A DNA stretch of 64,000 bases from Inonotus obliquus (GCA_032164295.1 JAJHTX010000001.1:1178001-1242000), one strand, 5' to 3'; positions 35,068 to 47,650 are shown, numbered from the stretch's first letter. The notes: a model not told the origin generated them from the sequence alone. A program made the numbers and translations.

Positions 35068-35422
35068 GGCAGTTGAGTGAAGATAGGAAAACGGTGCACG
35101 CTGGCGTGCCACGACTCTTGCACTTGAGTGTGCCGCGCCGTGAACTGCGGATTCTCTTGGCCGCCGTCACGCTCCGAATTTACAGCACAATATACACTGG
35201 AATTCTACAATGCATGGTACGAGAAGGTCGCTAATAGTGGGAGTATTTATTTTCATATACAAGCTATCCTTCTTTTATATTGGTAACCGACGAAAGCGAG
35301 AAATCATATTCTTCTGAGAACGAATGTTTCTTGCGTTATACGGACTCAGAAAGATACGACCAGAACTCGCGCAAATTCCGCTGAAAGGTTGCCCCGAATG
35401 ACTTCAGGAACAAGTAGATGGG
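35068..35422. other. Intergenic spacer
   Basis: Upstream of the PTM1-like start and downstream of the small-protein gene that follows. No gene seen. Confidence 0.4.
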
Positions 35423-35944
35423 TTAATTTAGAGCGGAACAACATGAAGAATGTCGCACTTTAATCTTTCTGAACAACCTCTTCGCGGTGCTCTCTTGTTT
35501 ATACAAGTTTAACTGACGAACTCCCAGCAAGACGTCAAAATCGACACGATGTCTCGAGTAGTCAAGTTGTTGGTCGGGATACTGAAACCGTACTTCCGTC
35601 GTTTCATCAATCAGCTTAAGACGTAGTGAGACTGTGAGAGAGGTAAACACGATGAAGAGTGGAACGCACCGTCCGTCGTTGCCTCGCGTCGAAAAATTGT
35701 TTGTCTACACATCGTGGCTGAAAACGATGTAAGCGGGGATGACGAAATGAAACAATAATCGCACCATGCTATGGTCGAAGCAGTCAACATATTTCACCCT
35801 CGAGCCGTTCACCTTTCCCGGATAATGTACGAGTGGCTGGCGCTGGCTATGCTGTTTTGGTAACTCATGAAATGATATAGCGAAATGAGCGGGTTGGGGA
35901 GACGCAAGGATGGGAGCAGTAGGAAGATTAGCATGTTTAGACAT
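35423..35944 (-). CDS. Unrecognised small protein, diverged fourth member of the window's repeat-borne family
   Basis: I do not recognise this family. Model: exons 35944-35765, 35717-35670 and 35614-35423, 139 residues, two phase-0 introns. It aligns with the copies in units 2-4 in exon order and content. Exon 1 has a Pro/Ala-rich start and a PQPAHFAISFHELP block (PQPAYPAVTFHRTQ in unit 2). Exon 2 ends QFFDARQRRT (QFFDSKRLQT in unit 2). Exon 3 begins LIDETTEVRF and continues GVRQLNLYKQES (IDERTEIRYF and GVRRLDLHKKEG). Similarity is at protein and gene-structure level; the DNA has diverged too far for alignment by eye. That pattern argues for an old paralogue kept under coding constraint. No signal peptide or membrane segment. 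Confidence 0.55.
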
Positions 35945-38500
35945 GGCGTGATTATTGTGCGTCGAAAAAGACTGAAGGTAGCAGAGGTTGTGAAAATCGA
36001 AGGATTAAGCACCTGCCTCAAACAGAGGAATGGGGGTAAACTGAGAAAGAGTTGAGGATGCACCGACCAAAAGGAGCCAGCAGGAAGTGGTAGTGAGCAT
36101 ACAAGACCGTACGGTACGTCACCACCATCAATCCCGACGTCCATCATCACTCATCAACGCTTCCCTGAAGCCTCTCGAGAAGTTTATATCCGCTCGATCC
36201 CAGGACGACAACTCTCTGAAAACGCAGACATGGAATAATCGAGACCCGGACGCGGCACTCAGCGCAACTAAATTCCGAATCCATCAGGCCTCACGTTAGA
36301 CAGGGTCATAGAACGTGTACAATTCCTGGCGTCGCTAGGCGGCTGCCCATTCCTCGCACCCATTTCAGAGCCTGCGCGTACGACCCGTGTTGTTTTCTGG
36401 AGCGTGGCGGTACTCGCCATCAGGCTGTCTGGCATCCATCCATATAGATAGGCAATTGCTCCTCGTGAGTTGATCATTTCGCAGTCCGAACACAACCACT
36501 GAGTAATCCAGAAGGTTCATTTGGAAAATGATGTTGGGGTGTGTAGAGATCGCTGAATAAGGAAGTTGAGTCAGTCTACCCTATCAATAACACAAACGAT
36601 AACACACACTGAGCATTTATCCAAGATACCGAAACCATGATGCCGTACAAGACTTACCACCTATGCCAGTTACTTGTCCCAAAAGAGTCGACAGATCTCC
36701 CGAACAACAAGATTGCAGCAAGAATTCCAGCAGCAAGCAGCATTACGCCCAAGGTCCGAGTCATCAAGTAACGATTTGGAAACTTGAAGTTTCAAGGGTC
36801 GATAACTTCAGGAAAAGAAACAACTGAAAATAGAAGAGCCCAGAGACAGCAAGATGATGAGCACTCAACAAAACGATTGTTCAGGGAACCGACTTTACCT
36901 GTAAGAGGCTCATGCGTCAAGAGTAATATCCCAAGTCAAGCAACTACCAAGGATCCACAAAACTAGTACTACGGTCCGTAAGAAACTTAATAACTTGCTG
37001 AGAGAACGCCGGTGCATCCTGAAGTAGACATCCGGATGGTATCAAGTTTCATTTACTCGGCCTCCCTCTCCTTGTCGGTTCGAAAATCGGTGGCACAAGT
37101 TATCGCAAGCCACTAAAACGCCGTTCTCGAATTGCATCACCAGTTGAGCCAGTTCTGGCCTTAAGCAAGTATCCGGTCTGCTACAGGCGGATGGAGTGAC
37201 ATTCCAAGCGAAAACACGGCGCACAGAACGATGTCTCCATCCACGAACACCCATCCTTCTTTTCCCCTTTTTCGACCTCGTTCCTCTTACCAACCCTTTC
37301 TCCATTTTCCTTATCCTTGACAGAGTGCAGACCTTCACACTATGTACAATCGTCCGCAAGAAAGAAGAATGAAGCTTTGGAAGAGGGCTGAGACAAAGGA
37401 ACAGGCCAGTCACCCAGTGCTTCCCTTCGGAATCTCCCAGCCGTTCGCTTATGACTGACCCATATCTCACAACCACTTTTGTGCGTCATTTCGTCGCTTT
37501 CACATCTTCCACCACTTCTCTCTTTATGTTAGCCTGAACCCGTCTCTAGTTGAGCTCCCGGTACCAGTACACCTGGATCGAATCGCGATGCAGGATCCTC
37601 TCAAGCGGTGATTGGCATTACTCAGATTGTTTGGCTGGTCAAAAAGAGCAGGATTTGGGCCCTGAAGAAATGTCCATAGGGCTAACGAAGATATTGTGGG
37701 TGTGTTATGGATGTTGACATTGACCTTGTCAACAAGGGAATGCTCAGACTGTGACATCCGCCTTCACGCCCATATCTCTTCCAAGCCGACCCGCAACCTT
37801 CTCTCCGAACTAGCTTCTCAAATCTGAGCTACGGACGGTCAGTTTGACCACTTGACATGGTGGACTCTGCAAGTCCATAGGTCTTACTTGCCTTAGAAGC
37901 GGGTTCACAATGATATCAACCCCTTGTGATATTTGCAAGACGTGGAAGACGTCATGTCACGGTCTCACAGGCATAGGCAAGGATTCTGGAGGAACGCAGA
38001 ATGCCTGCAACAGGATTGATACGTACATCACGCATTTCCTTTTCCATTTCTCTAACCCGATGGTGCTCAGCATAAGGCACTTCTTTTTCAGCGGAACTTT
38101 GCTCTATTTCGACTTGGGTCAATGATTCGCAATAACTCGTTGTCAAGATTTATTGGCACCATAGACCATGTCAACCGGTTTCGAAACCTGATCAAGGAGC
38201 GTGGTTCACAGGAACCTCGAGCACCGTGGGTATACTCCATGTACGTACGAGAATCAAACCCTCGATTAATCGGCCCGGCGGATTCATCGATGAAGGCGCG
38301 AACCGACTTGAAAGTAACGATGTTTGGGGACCAACCGTCTTAATCAACCACGTCCTCCATTCATGACGGCCTGGCTTACAGTATGCAACGACCTTCCGAA
38401 CTGCGTAATCAGTGGTTTCCAGAAGGATGGCAGTGGGCTCATTACGGGGTGAACCGCAACCTGAATCCTCAATTCTGACCACGCCTAATATCTCACGGTG
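35945..38500. other. Gene-poor region of about 2.5 kb
   Basis: Several frames of 60-145 codons occur on both strands, for example minus 37042-37476, but none has recognisable motifs, supported splice joins or a paralogue. I see no transposase, reverse transcriptase or long terminal repeat. It may be decayed duplicated DNA. Confidence 0.35.
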
Positions 38501-40050
38501 TTCTCGTGTTGCGAAATAACCTGTTTTGGTGCAAGGAAAAACCAGCGACGTAACGATCGTGCAAGTCACCCGCAGTCAAAGTTCAAAATCGATGTCTTTG
38601 TCAATGCCTTCACGCTACTCCATGTTCCCCCCATCTGGCCCATTCAGGGAGAGATTCGTTATCTCCTTTCACCTCTTATACCACAAGATTTCGACGCGAC
38701 GCTGCAACGAAAGGCGGTCTCACCTGATCTGAGACAATGTAGAATATAAATACTCATTGCAAGACCCTTCCACGCTAACTAGCAGTGTCCCCGGTCAATC
38801 TTATCGTCCTCCTCCTGTCAGCACCCCTGTCCTGGCGTATCCCGTTGGAGTGAGACATGGAATGTGGTTTGGTTTAGGACAGGACGCGAGGCAGCCCTCT
38901 TCGGAAACTGCCAGGTGACCGCTCGTTTACGCTCACCATTCCTTCCCCTGGCACGTCTTCCAGCCTCGCTGACTTTCCTTTTTGCTCCATTATCAATGCA
39001 AATTCCGTGCGACCGCGCTGTGTACAGCGGTGGACTTTACGGACGTTTTTCCATGATTTTTCCTCATTGTTCCTTGGAAGATGCGCTCACACTGGTAATA
39101 ATGATACATCTACTCCCTTCTTCATCGCACGTAGCCGCTGCCCAGCGTTCCGAAAAGTAGTAAATGTGAAGAACAGCTGCTACGTAACACGGACGTCCTA
39201 ACTGGTGAAAGCTATAGCAGGCCAAACTGTGGAGTTACTATGGCGTGTTATTGTCTGATATTTGCCCACCCGCCGTAGATGGATACCCCTGATGTTACCC
39301 TTACTTCAAGATGGTCGACGTTTTCGATGCCTTTAGTTTTTCGTATCCAGGTGACTCTGCTGGTTGGAGAGAATGGGGGAAGATAACAATGTTAGTTTTA
39401 CTACCGGAAGAAACGCGTACGTGGTATTATCCCCCGCACTCTCTAGAGCAAATAAATTAATCCACGCCACAGATAATAGAAAGCATACCTTCTAGTTGTG
39501 AATGGACCGACGTGGGATATTTATAGAAGTTCCTCGAATTTCAAGTCGTGGACTAGCCCCTCCCGATTTCTGAACAAGATTGTACATTCCCGGCCACTCA
39601 ACCAATAGTCAAGCGTGAAACTGGTGATGACAACAACCAGTACACTCATCGACTCCTCTGATCGCTGGTGTCTACTGGGAATCTCAGCGATGACTCTAAA
39701 ATACCTTGAATGGTGATGAATATGGCGGGAAAATAACTAAAAACTTGGACGTGCCGTGGAATACATCATGCAGGACGTCCCTGCATGACAGAAATCTCTT
39801 CCGTCCCTTCCAGCCCGCCTTTATCTGGTGCCTACGACCATCTCCCCATCGTCTGTCTGGATTGTGTTGTAGTGCAAGACTGCTGGAAGGAAAGGGAATG
39901 AAAACTAGTGGGGGAGTCCATATAGACGGAAAACATCTGTTCACTCAACCGTTGATTCGCATCTTCCTTTCACCCAACTTGAATAAGCCGGTCCATCTTT
40001 CATCGCTATCTGACATTTTATTCCCTCTCATTCCAGTTCAGTGGCGAATG
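38501..40050 (+). repeat. Segmental repeat unit 1 (tail part only)
   Basis: It aligns along most of its length with 49,335-50,735 in unit 3, for example GACGCTGCAACGAAAGGCGG at 38,699 and 49,540. It shares shorter landmarks with the tails of units 2 and 4, including GGAAACTGCCAG. The head that would carry the small-protein gene is missing. No intact gene is seen in it. Confidence 0.7.
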
Positions 40051-40092
40051 TATCTAGCAGTTCTTGAACGACTGAGTGAATTTCCAAGTGAA

Positions 40093-43000
40093 ATTAGTCA
40101 CTCGGACTTCGCTCCGAGGTGAAATACTGTCTCATTGGAGTTGTATGCCAGAGTGGCCGGGGATGACAACTGGATCATGTTTTCTAGAAGGGAAGACGGA
40201 ATCGAGGGCCACTATTGATGAGGGTCGTTCCGATAACCTTCCTGAGGAACACCTCAGGACAAAACTTCATGATTTATCTACACGATGAGATTCATTATGA
40301 TACAGTGTGGCCAAACGATAGGCCTAATATTCTAAGTAGTGGATGTTTCCGTGCTTTCAAAGGGAGGTTCTAAACAAGAATAAGATCTTCAAGATATGAC
40401 AAATGACGAGGGCTGCGCGTTGGTGGAACGAAGTCGAGAATATGCAAATCAGATGCACATAAAGAGACGACGGAAGAAAGTTTGAACCACACGACCTGCG
40501 TAAACAAGGCATTCCTGAGGTCAATGTACTCATTAGCAAGAAATCTTTTAAAGAATTGAGGTAGACTACCGTCCCGTTCCACATCCTCCCCACTGAGCCT
40601 TCCTTTTTGTGCAAATCAAGCCGGCGAACTCCCTCCGCAATAGTCATCTCTGGTAGTTCACTCCCGTAGTTCAGCGGGTCGTACGGAAAGAAGTATCGAA
40701 TCTCGGTACGTTCGTCGATCTGTCATGGTCAGGGACACAAATAAGCAACCAGCAAGCGACGCGACAAGCCTAGAGCATACCGTCTGCAGACGTTTCGAAT
40801 CGAAGAACTGATCATCTGTGCGGTCGTCGAACGTCGTCTACGCGTGTTGTTAGCATGGACTCATAATGGCCAACAGGAGTCCATCTCACCATTGCCCAGT
40901 CCTGACCGACAACATAACCGTGGCCAGACAGTTTGAGATGGAAGTCCTTCCACGGAAAGTGTTTGGCAGGTCGTCGAGCGTAAAGTCTCTGGGTTCTGTG
41001 GAAAGTGACGGCTGGGTAGGCTGGTTGAGGGGGAACAGGGACTGAGATGGGATTAGGACCACGCGGAAAAGCGGGAGCAGAAGTGATGTTTTGGGGCATG
41101 GAGCTGTATTTTGTGTGTAGAAAATGACAGTGATAGATATTGTAAATATAAGAAACAAAAGATAGGTCGAGAAAACGCAGAAGCTGCGGGTAGCGAAGCA
41201 GAAAAGGAGGGGGAAACGGGAGGACGGGGAGGTGAAGGTAGACCAAGCATTATAAGTCGAAGCGAATATATTGGAAGCAGACGCGGTGAGGGCGTTGTCT
41301 CTTTCTGGCTTTCTGGTACTGCATCAATTGAAAGACGCGAATCCGGAGGCAAACAGCGATCCTCGTTCCAACCTCTTAATTTACTTCCGTCGATATCTGC
41401 GACTTTGTAGCGCAAATACGATCGCACTGGGAAAAGGTAGCACGGACAGCCAGCCTTGCCCAACGCATGCGCGGCCAAAACAAGTAATGATAGCGCCGAC
41501 GATGAACGTACCAGCCGACCTAGTGACCGAAATCTTCACTTCGCTCTGTCACCCGACCTTCCAGCCCCATGCCATCCCAATTTTTCTTGCAAGCCCACTC
41601 AAGCTCTGGATCACCTGGTGCACATACGCCGCAGTAACGAAGACTGCATAACGATGAAACGCGTTGCTCCACCGCGGGCTGACAAGACGTCCATCCCAAA
41701 CACGACAACTGCAAACGTGGGTTGGTCTTCCATCCTACAGAAGAGCATCTGTCGTGTTTTCGCCTCTGATATCCCCCTCTACTTTTATGGTGCAATGTCT
41801 TCCCTTGCTTGAAGCGATGCCAGTGCTTATGGAAGGCCAGAGACCACACACATCTTTCGCCACCATTTCCACATCCTGACCAACAACTGAGGATCTGACA
41901 CACTCTCGGGTCCAACAAGCATGAGCATGCAGTCATGCCTTAGTTCTCCACGTTTGCCATATCCGTCGATACGCGACCTCTCGCATTTCCCTTCAATTGA
42001 ATCAGTTCAGACCAGACCAGAGGACAGCGGTTGACGCTTACCTAATCCAAGGTGAGTCAGCCGGTCTATTGTTCTACCATTATCGGGCGGGATACTCACT
42101 GATGAATGTCCTTGACCAGATACTATCATGTCATATACAAACAATCGTACTTTGTTCGACAATCCACCGCAACGGAACTAATGGGATATCGGAAGAAAAG
42201 TTGACCGCATCAAGATCATCAAGATCTCAGTTCAAGACCAACGGCAATGATCTCGCGGCGGGGCAAAAGAACACTTCAGGTCGAAGATGATGGAGCAGGA
42301 GCCATTATAATCACAAGACATCAAGATGGTGCTGAAAGGAAGACAGAAAGCGATCAATCCAAGCAGGTTTATCGACTGGTAAATGCGAATGTCTTCACCT
42401 TTTGAATATGAACACACAAGAAACCAAAACACCAGCATCAAGACCAGCCTCTGAGTGTCACTAGTCAAGAAAGCCACTTGATCTTCCGGTCAAGAAGCCT
42501 CGACTTGTGTCGTACCGACATATCGACGCTGGGGAAGCAAGCACGCAAGGGAATGCATCAAGCAATGCGGGGAACCATCAAGCATATCGTGCAACTCTAT
42601 CCTGCGACTGAAGTAACAAGCATCCATGGGTGAAACGTCCCTGACCACACTGACTACCCAGTCAGTGAGTGGACGTCCCTGAGTCGTTAATTTAGCGGCG
42701 AAGTTCCTAGTAAGTGAAACTCACTGTGTCGACCCGATGCCCTATCTCGCTTCCTCCTTCTTGTCTGATTTAAGGCCGATACATGTCCATCAACGAGAAG
42801 AAACGTCTGAAGCTGATTCAAGCTCCCTCCACTGGTTTCATTGTGCTGTCTGAGGCAATCGTGTTCGACGGACAAGGCGAGTCTCCGCGACTTCTAACGG
42901 TAAATGATATCAAGATTCGTATCCATCGCTCCCCTTCCCTTCGCCAGCTTTACAGCTCGTTCATCCAGATCAGACACCCGCTCCTCATTCCTCCTCTGTG

Positions 43001-43850
43001 TTGGCGTCTTCTTGCGATACGTCGAAGCGATTGGGCCGTCCAGGTTTGGTCTAAGACGAATGTGACTTATCCGTGTATCAATGTTCAAGGAAGCCACCGA
43101 ACTACCGCACCACCCCTCCACCTAAAGCAAACCGACTGCACTCTCCTTGCTCTCCGATTAAGCACCATTTGGCGAATCAAGACATGGGGTAGTGGTTTGG
43201 TTCAAGAGAGGACGCGAGTCAGCCCCCTCCTTCGGAAACTGCCAGCCCAGCCTCCTCGCTTAGCCTCGCCCATTTCCTCCCCCGGCACGGTCTTCCTGTC
43301 TCCCTGACCTCCCTTCCTTCTCCCCTCTCATGCCGGGCTACTTGGGGTGGTCATCTGTGCAACGACAAATTTTATGATGATTTTTCCTAAATTTTTGCTG
43401 GAGTAGACGTGCAGTTTCGTGGAAAACAGGCTCAAACCAGCAAGAATGGCAGTAACACTCTCGTTTCGTCACGCAGTGCCTTCTCCACCACATGTGAGAG
43501 TCCCCAACCATCGACACACGGAAAATTCATGAAATATGAAAAACAGACGCCGCTAGAGAAAAAGGTTATGACGGACGGAAGTCCGGCTCAGCTTTGAACT
43601 GAAGTTCGCGATGCAGTAATGGTCGAACGACTTCATTGCGAAAAGTTTGGAGTTCTGAAGGGAGGGAAAATTGAAGGGACGGGAAATTGTTCTCATTCGT
43701 GTTTTGGCAGTCTCGCCACTTTACATGGCGGAAGGAACAAACGACTTATTTCAAGCCACTAGAATGGCCTGCGATTGTTCTACGGAAATCTGGCAGCAAG
43801 TGATTGAGGACTGGTATCTCTCGATCACCCAGAAAAGATTGGATTAAACT
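40093..43850 (+). repeat. Segmental repeat unit 2
   Basis: This unit aligns from end to end with 54,656-58,347 (unit 4), same orientation, constant offset near 14,540 through its central part. The centre (about 40,640-41,815) is about 96-97 percent identical to unit 4, while the flanks are much more diverged with many small indels. Homology ends at AAAAGATTGGA, six bases before the FunK1 duplication begins. The unit contains a minus-strand small-protein gene. Confidence 0.8.
40357..41099 (-). CDS. Unrecognised small protein, unit 2 copy
   Basis: Unknown function. Model: exons 41099-40890, 40837-40781 and 40719-40357, 209 residues, two phase-0 introns of 52 and 61 nt. The central block reads AVTFHRTQRLYARRP, FPWKDFHLKLSGHGYVVG and QDWAM, then after intron 1 TTFDDRTDDQFFDSKRLQT, then after intron 2 IDERTEIRYFFPYDPLNYG and EGVRRLDLHKKEG. 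Up to about residue 150 it matches the copies in units 3 and 4. After GRMWNG the frame departs because of a small deletion relative to unit 4, and the protein runs on 50 or so residues longer with unconserved sequence. That C-terminus may be an accident. No signal peptide or membrane helix; a small soluble protein rich in basic and aromatic residues. Confidence 0.55.
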
Positions 43851-43856
43851 TCAACT

Positions 43857-44918
43857 CCTACCATCACGATCGCCTCGTGTATCCCACACTTCTATGAGTT
43901 TCTTGAGATACAATTCCCATCCCGGACCTTCTCAGCTCTTATCCTAGGACGTCCAGTCATCGCCTACCCTGTTGATGAATTCAATGAAGGCTCTTTTAGA
44001 TTATCACCTTCGGGATCCTGGTGGAGATGTTGGACTGGATAATACACACCGTAAGTTTTATTGCGCCCTTGTTGAGCAGGCGGAACTTTATTGGTCAATC
44101 GCTTTTAGATCGTGAAACAGTTGTTCAAGAAGCCAAAAGAACCACGGATGCTAATGAAGACCTCAATTCTTTCCCAAAATCTTCGCTCCACAGTGGAACA
44201 GATCTACCAGAGGGTATGAGCAAGGCTGACTTAGAGCACGCCACGATTCAACGAGTGTGTCTGGAATTCGACGAGAAAATCTCAGACTTTTCTCAAGGCT
44301 GCGGAAGAAATAATTCGGAGCTGCATCTCATCCTCGACAGAAACCACGGTATCTGTGATAAACAAGAGCAACAATCATTCTGGAAAGTTTTTATGCAGTG
44401 CGCTACATGTCAGTACCTCCTGAACAAGTTTTGCTGTCTGCTTATTTTGCGAATTTAGGTGCACATGGACAATGTTCGAAGGTCAAGATTCTTCATCACG
44501 ATATCAGCGCAAGCAAATTAGCGTATCACGCTGGAGAGGGCCAGAAGCTTGCCGGCATCGTCCTGGATTTGCGATATCACCCATCATATCTTGTCTGCTC
44601 AGATGGAATCGATTTCACGGATAACTTGGAGCCTCTCGCCAACCTCCTAATGCTTTTCGCTACGGAACCCCTAACCGAGAAGGGCGGCCTCGGGCTCAAT
44701 ATCAAAACAGGTTATGTCAACCCATTCGATACTCACAACGACCAAGCATGGTCTATGAGCTTCCAAGTCAACTTCCTTGATCCGACGAACAAATGGAAAG
44801 AAGTCCGAGTGCAGAAAGGAGAACTCATTCAATCCGCATATTCACTGCTAAGACGCGGGACAGCAGTTTATCGCTTCACCCTTGACGTAGACAAGGATCC
44901 GAGGATGCCAAAAGTCGT
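43857..44918. repeat. Right arm of the large inverted duplication
   Basis: Reverse-complement match of 1-1057. The right arm probably continues past 44,918, but the partner leaves the window there. The boundary at 43,857 directly abuts the end of segmental unit 2. Confidence 0.85.
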
Positions 44919-45906
44919 GAAGACTTCCTGGCAGGTTGTAGATCGTAAGATGGAGCACGAAATTATATTGGACGCGGGTCGTATTGATTTCAAGCATGTC
45001 GTTGGATACGGGGTCGAGGACGATGACTCTCCTACCGCTACTTTGATCAGCGGGTGTACAACAAAGTCAGAAATAGCGAAGACTAAGGAGTTGCGTATCT
45101 TGATCGAAAGGGAATATAAACCGATCCACACCATCACGGATCAGAAGATATTCTTGGATGTTTTAGTGCAATGCGTTATATGTGGGTAACCAGCGAGCAA
45201 CCTATAACTGCAGACTGATTATCCGATTCAAGGTGCGCACGACTTATATTCGAGGGGCGATGTTCTTCACCAAGATATCAGCATCAACAATCTTGCATAC
45301 TACATCGACGACGAGAACAAATACATAGGTGTTCTCATGGACTTTGATCTGGCAAGCAAAGGAAGCTCTGAGCCCTCGTCACACATTCGTTCCGGAACGG
45401 CTCCTTTCATGGCGCGCGATCTCCTCGACCCGTCAAAGGACTCTTACACTCACGAGTTCCACCATGATCTGGAATCGTTCCTGTATGTCTTGATGTGGTA
45501 TACACTCGGATATACTGGGAAAACCATTCCGAAAGATGATCCTCTTATCAAGTTCAGACGGGGAAGTTCGAGCGATATGTGTATAGCGAAGAAGGGATAT
45601 TTCGCCTTTGAATGGGAAGGCTTTTTCCCAAAAGGTTATAATGTCGCGACAGATCCTCTGCGGTTCTCGTGTCATTCGCTATCCCTCTATTATAGCCGAG
45701 TGGCAGCCAATAAATCAAATGCCGCTCTTCAGGCCGATTGGGAGTATCTTAGAAGCTTTGGAACGGACCTGGAGGACGATATCCTGTCGTCGAGTCCCGT
45801 CGATCCCAGGTTTCTGAAAGTTACCTTTGGACTTTGGCTGCGATACGCGACTTGGGGCAGGACAGGACCGGTACCCGTTTGCGTTAAGGACTGCTGTGTT
45901 GTGTGA
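43975..45906 (+). CDS. FunK1-like fungal protein kinase with a duplicated catalytic-loop segment
   Basis: FunK1 kinases are expanded in Agaricomycetes; substrates are unknown. Model: exons 43975-44050, 44109-44408, 44459-45181 and 45233-45906, 590 residues. The complete kinase lobe is in the C-terminal two thirds: VLHQDISINNLAYY (catalytic loop, about 377-390), GVLMDFDLAS (metal-binding loop) and SGTAPFMARDLL, then HHDLESFLYVLMWYTLG. A second, incomplete catalytic-loop segment lies 241 residues earlier: ILHHDISASKLAYH with GIVLDLRYHPS. Both segments are preceded by a QCxxC-A-H motif, and in both an intron interrupts the second Cys codon in phase 1. The gene therefore looks like a fusion of a kinase fragment with a full kinase. 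The start is uncertain because an overlapping frame (GRPVIAYPVDEFNEG) is also open across exon 1. Confidence 0.75.
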
Positions 45907-46780
45907 GTATCTCATGCTTTAAGCCGAAACTTTCCCTTTATGTACGCACGAATAGCTTGAATATGCTATAAATGAATCGCCGTTGTAAGAGTTATCTCAC
46001 CGGCACACATCACCGTCAAGAATTGAGTAAATACCAAGCTCCAGCAGCAGTAAGTTATCGAATAGCCGATCTTCCTACAGGCTCAGACTGGGATTGTTTG
46101 GTCGCCTGTTGGACTTGACGAGTTGAAAACAGGCTGGCGAAACAATTGATTATCAGGGTGTTTGTAGTCTTTGAACATTCAGCTCGTGAGATATTTCGAT
46201 CGCCGTGCGTAGTTCGTAATACCATCTGGTTTCCCAGTACGGTTTGGACTGTCGGAACCTTAGCGAGTGGCTTTGAGCCTATGAAATGTGGCTAGCCACT
46301 CCTCAGATTTGTATTAGGATGTCCAGGTCGTGATGATTGACCTTCCGATTGTGTCAGACTAGTACTGTTGCGAAAGTCCTGACCACGACACTTTACGAGT
46401 TCGACGGACCCTAAGAGTGTGAGAGGATGTCTGCCGCATTCTGAAGCGCATCAGACAACCACACGATACAAAATGGTAGACATAGATTCTAGTCGTGATT
46501 CTGAGTCACTTGTACGATTGAATCTCGCGCTATTCGAATCTAGCTTTTTGTCTTACAGTAAATGTGGAACATGCACTTTATCAAGTCAATTGCTCCAGTG
46601 TATCACTTGGGCTTTACTAATTTTACACGAATTCTAGCCCAGCCATCAGCTCATATGACAATCTTGACCCTCCTAAATCGACGATGCTCTTTCGAGACGG
46701 ATGTTTGACGCACGCGTTATTCGTGAGGGAAGATCGACCGGTGTATTCAGTGGTTTTTTCCTAGCGCAAAAAGAGATAGT
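45907..46780. other. Intergenic region, no supported gene
   Basis: About 0.9 kb between the FunK1-like stop and the first recognisable sequence of unit 3. Only short frames. Confidence 0.4.
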
Positions 46781-47071
46781 GAACTGTGAATTTACCAAGA
46801 AATGCCATAGCAATCACGAAGATTTAAATACAAAAAAGGACGCTATAATACAGTGTGGCCCGGTTGCAGGCACGTTATTCCAAGCGGAAGATGTGTATTC
46901 TCTATAAACGAGAGCATTCTATGAATCTCAAGAAATGTCGAATGGTGACAATGGGATATTCGAACCGAGAGGCAAAGTATAAGGGTTAGATACAAACCAA
47001 GAGGCGATGGAAGAAATTCTGAACTAGACGACCTGTATGAATGAGGTTATACTGCAAAGCACGCACAATCG

Positions 47072-47650
47072 TCAACGATATTGGCCAGCACCAAAACCAC
47101 GACAAACCTTCAGCCCATACCACATTTTCTTCACCGTGCCCTCTTTTTTGTGCAAATCCAGCCGGCGAACTTCCTCTACGACATTCAGCTCCGGCAGCTC
47201 AGTTCCATAATTCAGCGGGTCGTACGGAAGGAAGTAACGAATTTCGGTACGCTCGTCGATCTACACCAGTAAGGGACATGAGCGAGCACGTATAACAAGC
47301 GACGCGACAAGACTGAGGCGCGTACCGTCTGTAGACGCTTCGAATCGAAGAACTGATCATCTTTGCGGTCATCGAACGTTGCCTAAGCGTGCTGTCAACA
47401 TGGACACATAAGGTCCAACAGGAGTCCATCTCACCATTGCCCAGTCGGAACCGACAATGTATCCATGACCAGATACTTTTAGATGGAAATCCTTCCAAGG
47501 GAAATGGTGGATTGGGCGACGCGCGTAGCGTTTCTGCGTTCTGTGGAACGTTATGGCCGGATGGGTTGGTAGAGGAAAGGTAGGAGGGGAAACGGCTGGA
47601 GGGGAGCAGGAAGAACCAGAAACGGACGTAGAACCGCTGTTTTCAGGCAT
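47072..47650 (-). CDS. Unrecognised small protein, unit 3 copy
   Basis: Same family as the genes in units 2 and 4. Model: exons 47650-47435, 47382-47326 and 47260-47072, 153 residues. Both introns fall at the same codons as in the other copies, in phase 0, and exon 2 is again exactly 57 nt. Conserved blocks are AITFHRTQKRYARRP, FPWKDFHLKVSGHGYIVG, ATFDDRKDDQFFDSKRLQT, IDERTEIRYFLPYDPLNYG and VRRLDLHKKEGTV. The N-terminus is Ser/Pro-rich and variable. The protein ends soon after KKMWYG. Compared with unit 2 many differences are silent or conservative (Val/Ile, Thr/Lys), which suggests past selection on the protein. Function unknown. Confidence 0.6.

Noticed and set aside
37042..37476. 144-codon minus-strand frame
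   Set aside because: Basic, low-information translation without family motifs, paralogue or splice support; most likely chance.
40101..40118. Perfect 6-bp hairpin CTCGGA-TCCGAG at the start of unit 2, as in a Helitron 3' end
   Set aside because: The hairpin is not conserved at the matching place in unit 4, and no CTRR terminus or Rep/helicase gene is present.
41053..41478. 141-codon minus-strand frame overlapping the small-protein gene start in unit 2 (and 55,521-56,018 in unit 4)
   Set aside because: It is in a different frame from the splice-supported gene, has low-complexity Pro/Ser/Leu composition and is kept open only because the two DNA copies are nearly identical. It is not open in unit 3.
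46950..46970. TTCGAACC-like box near 46,955 and TTCGAATC near 40,795 and 47,340 as possible tRNA B boxes
   Set aside because: No matching A box, acceptor stem or anticodon arm could be folded around them. The last two lie inside exon 2 of the small-protein genes.
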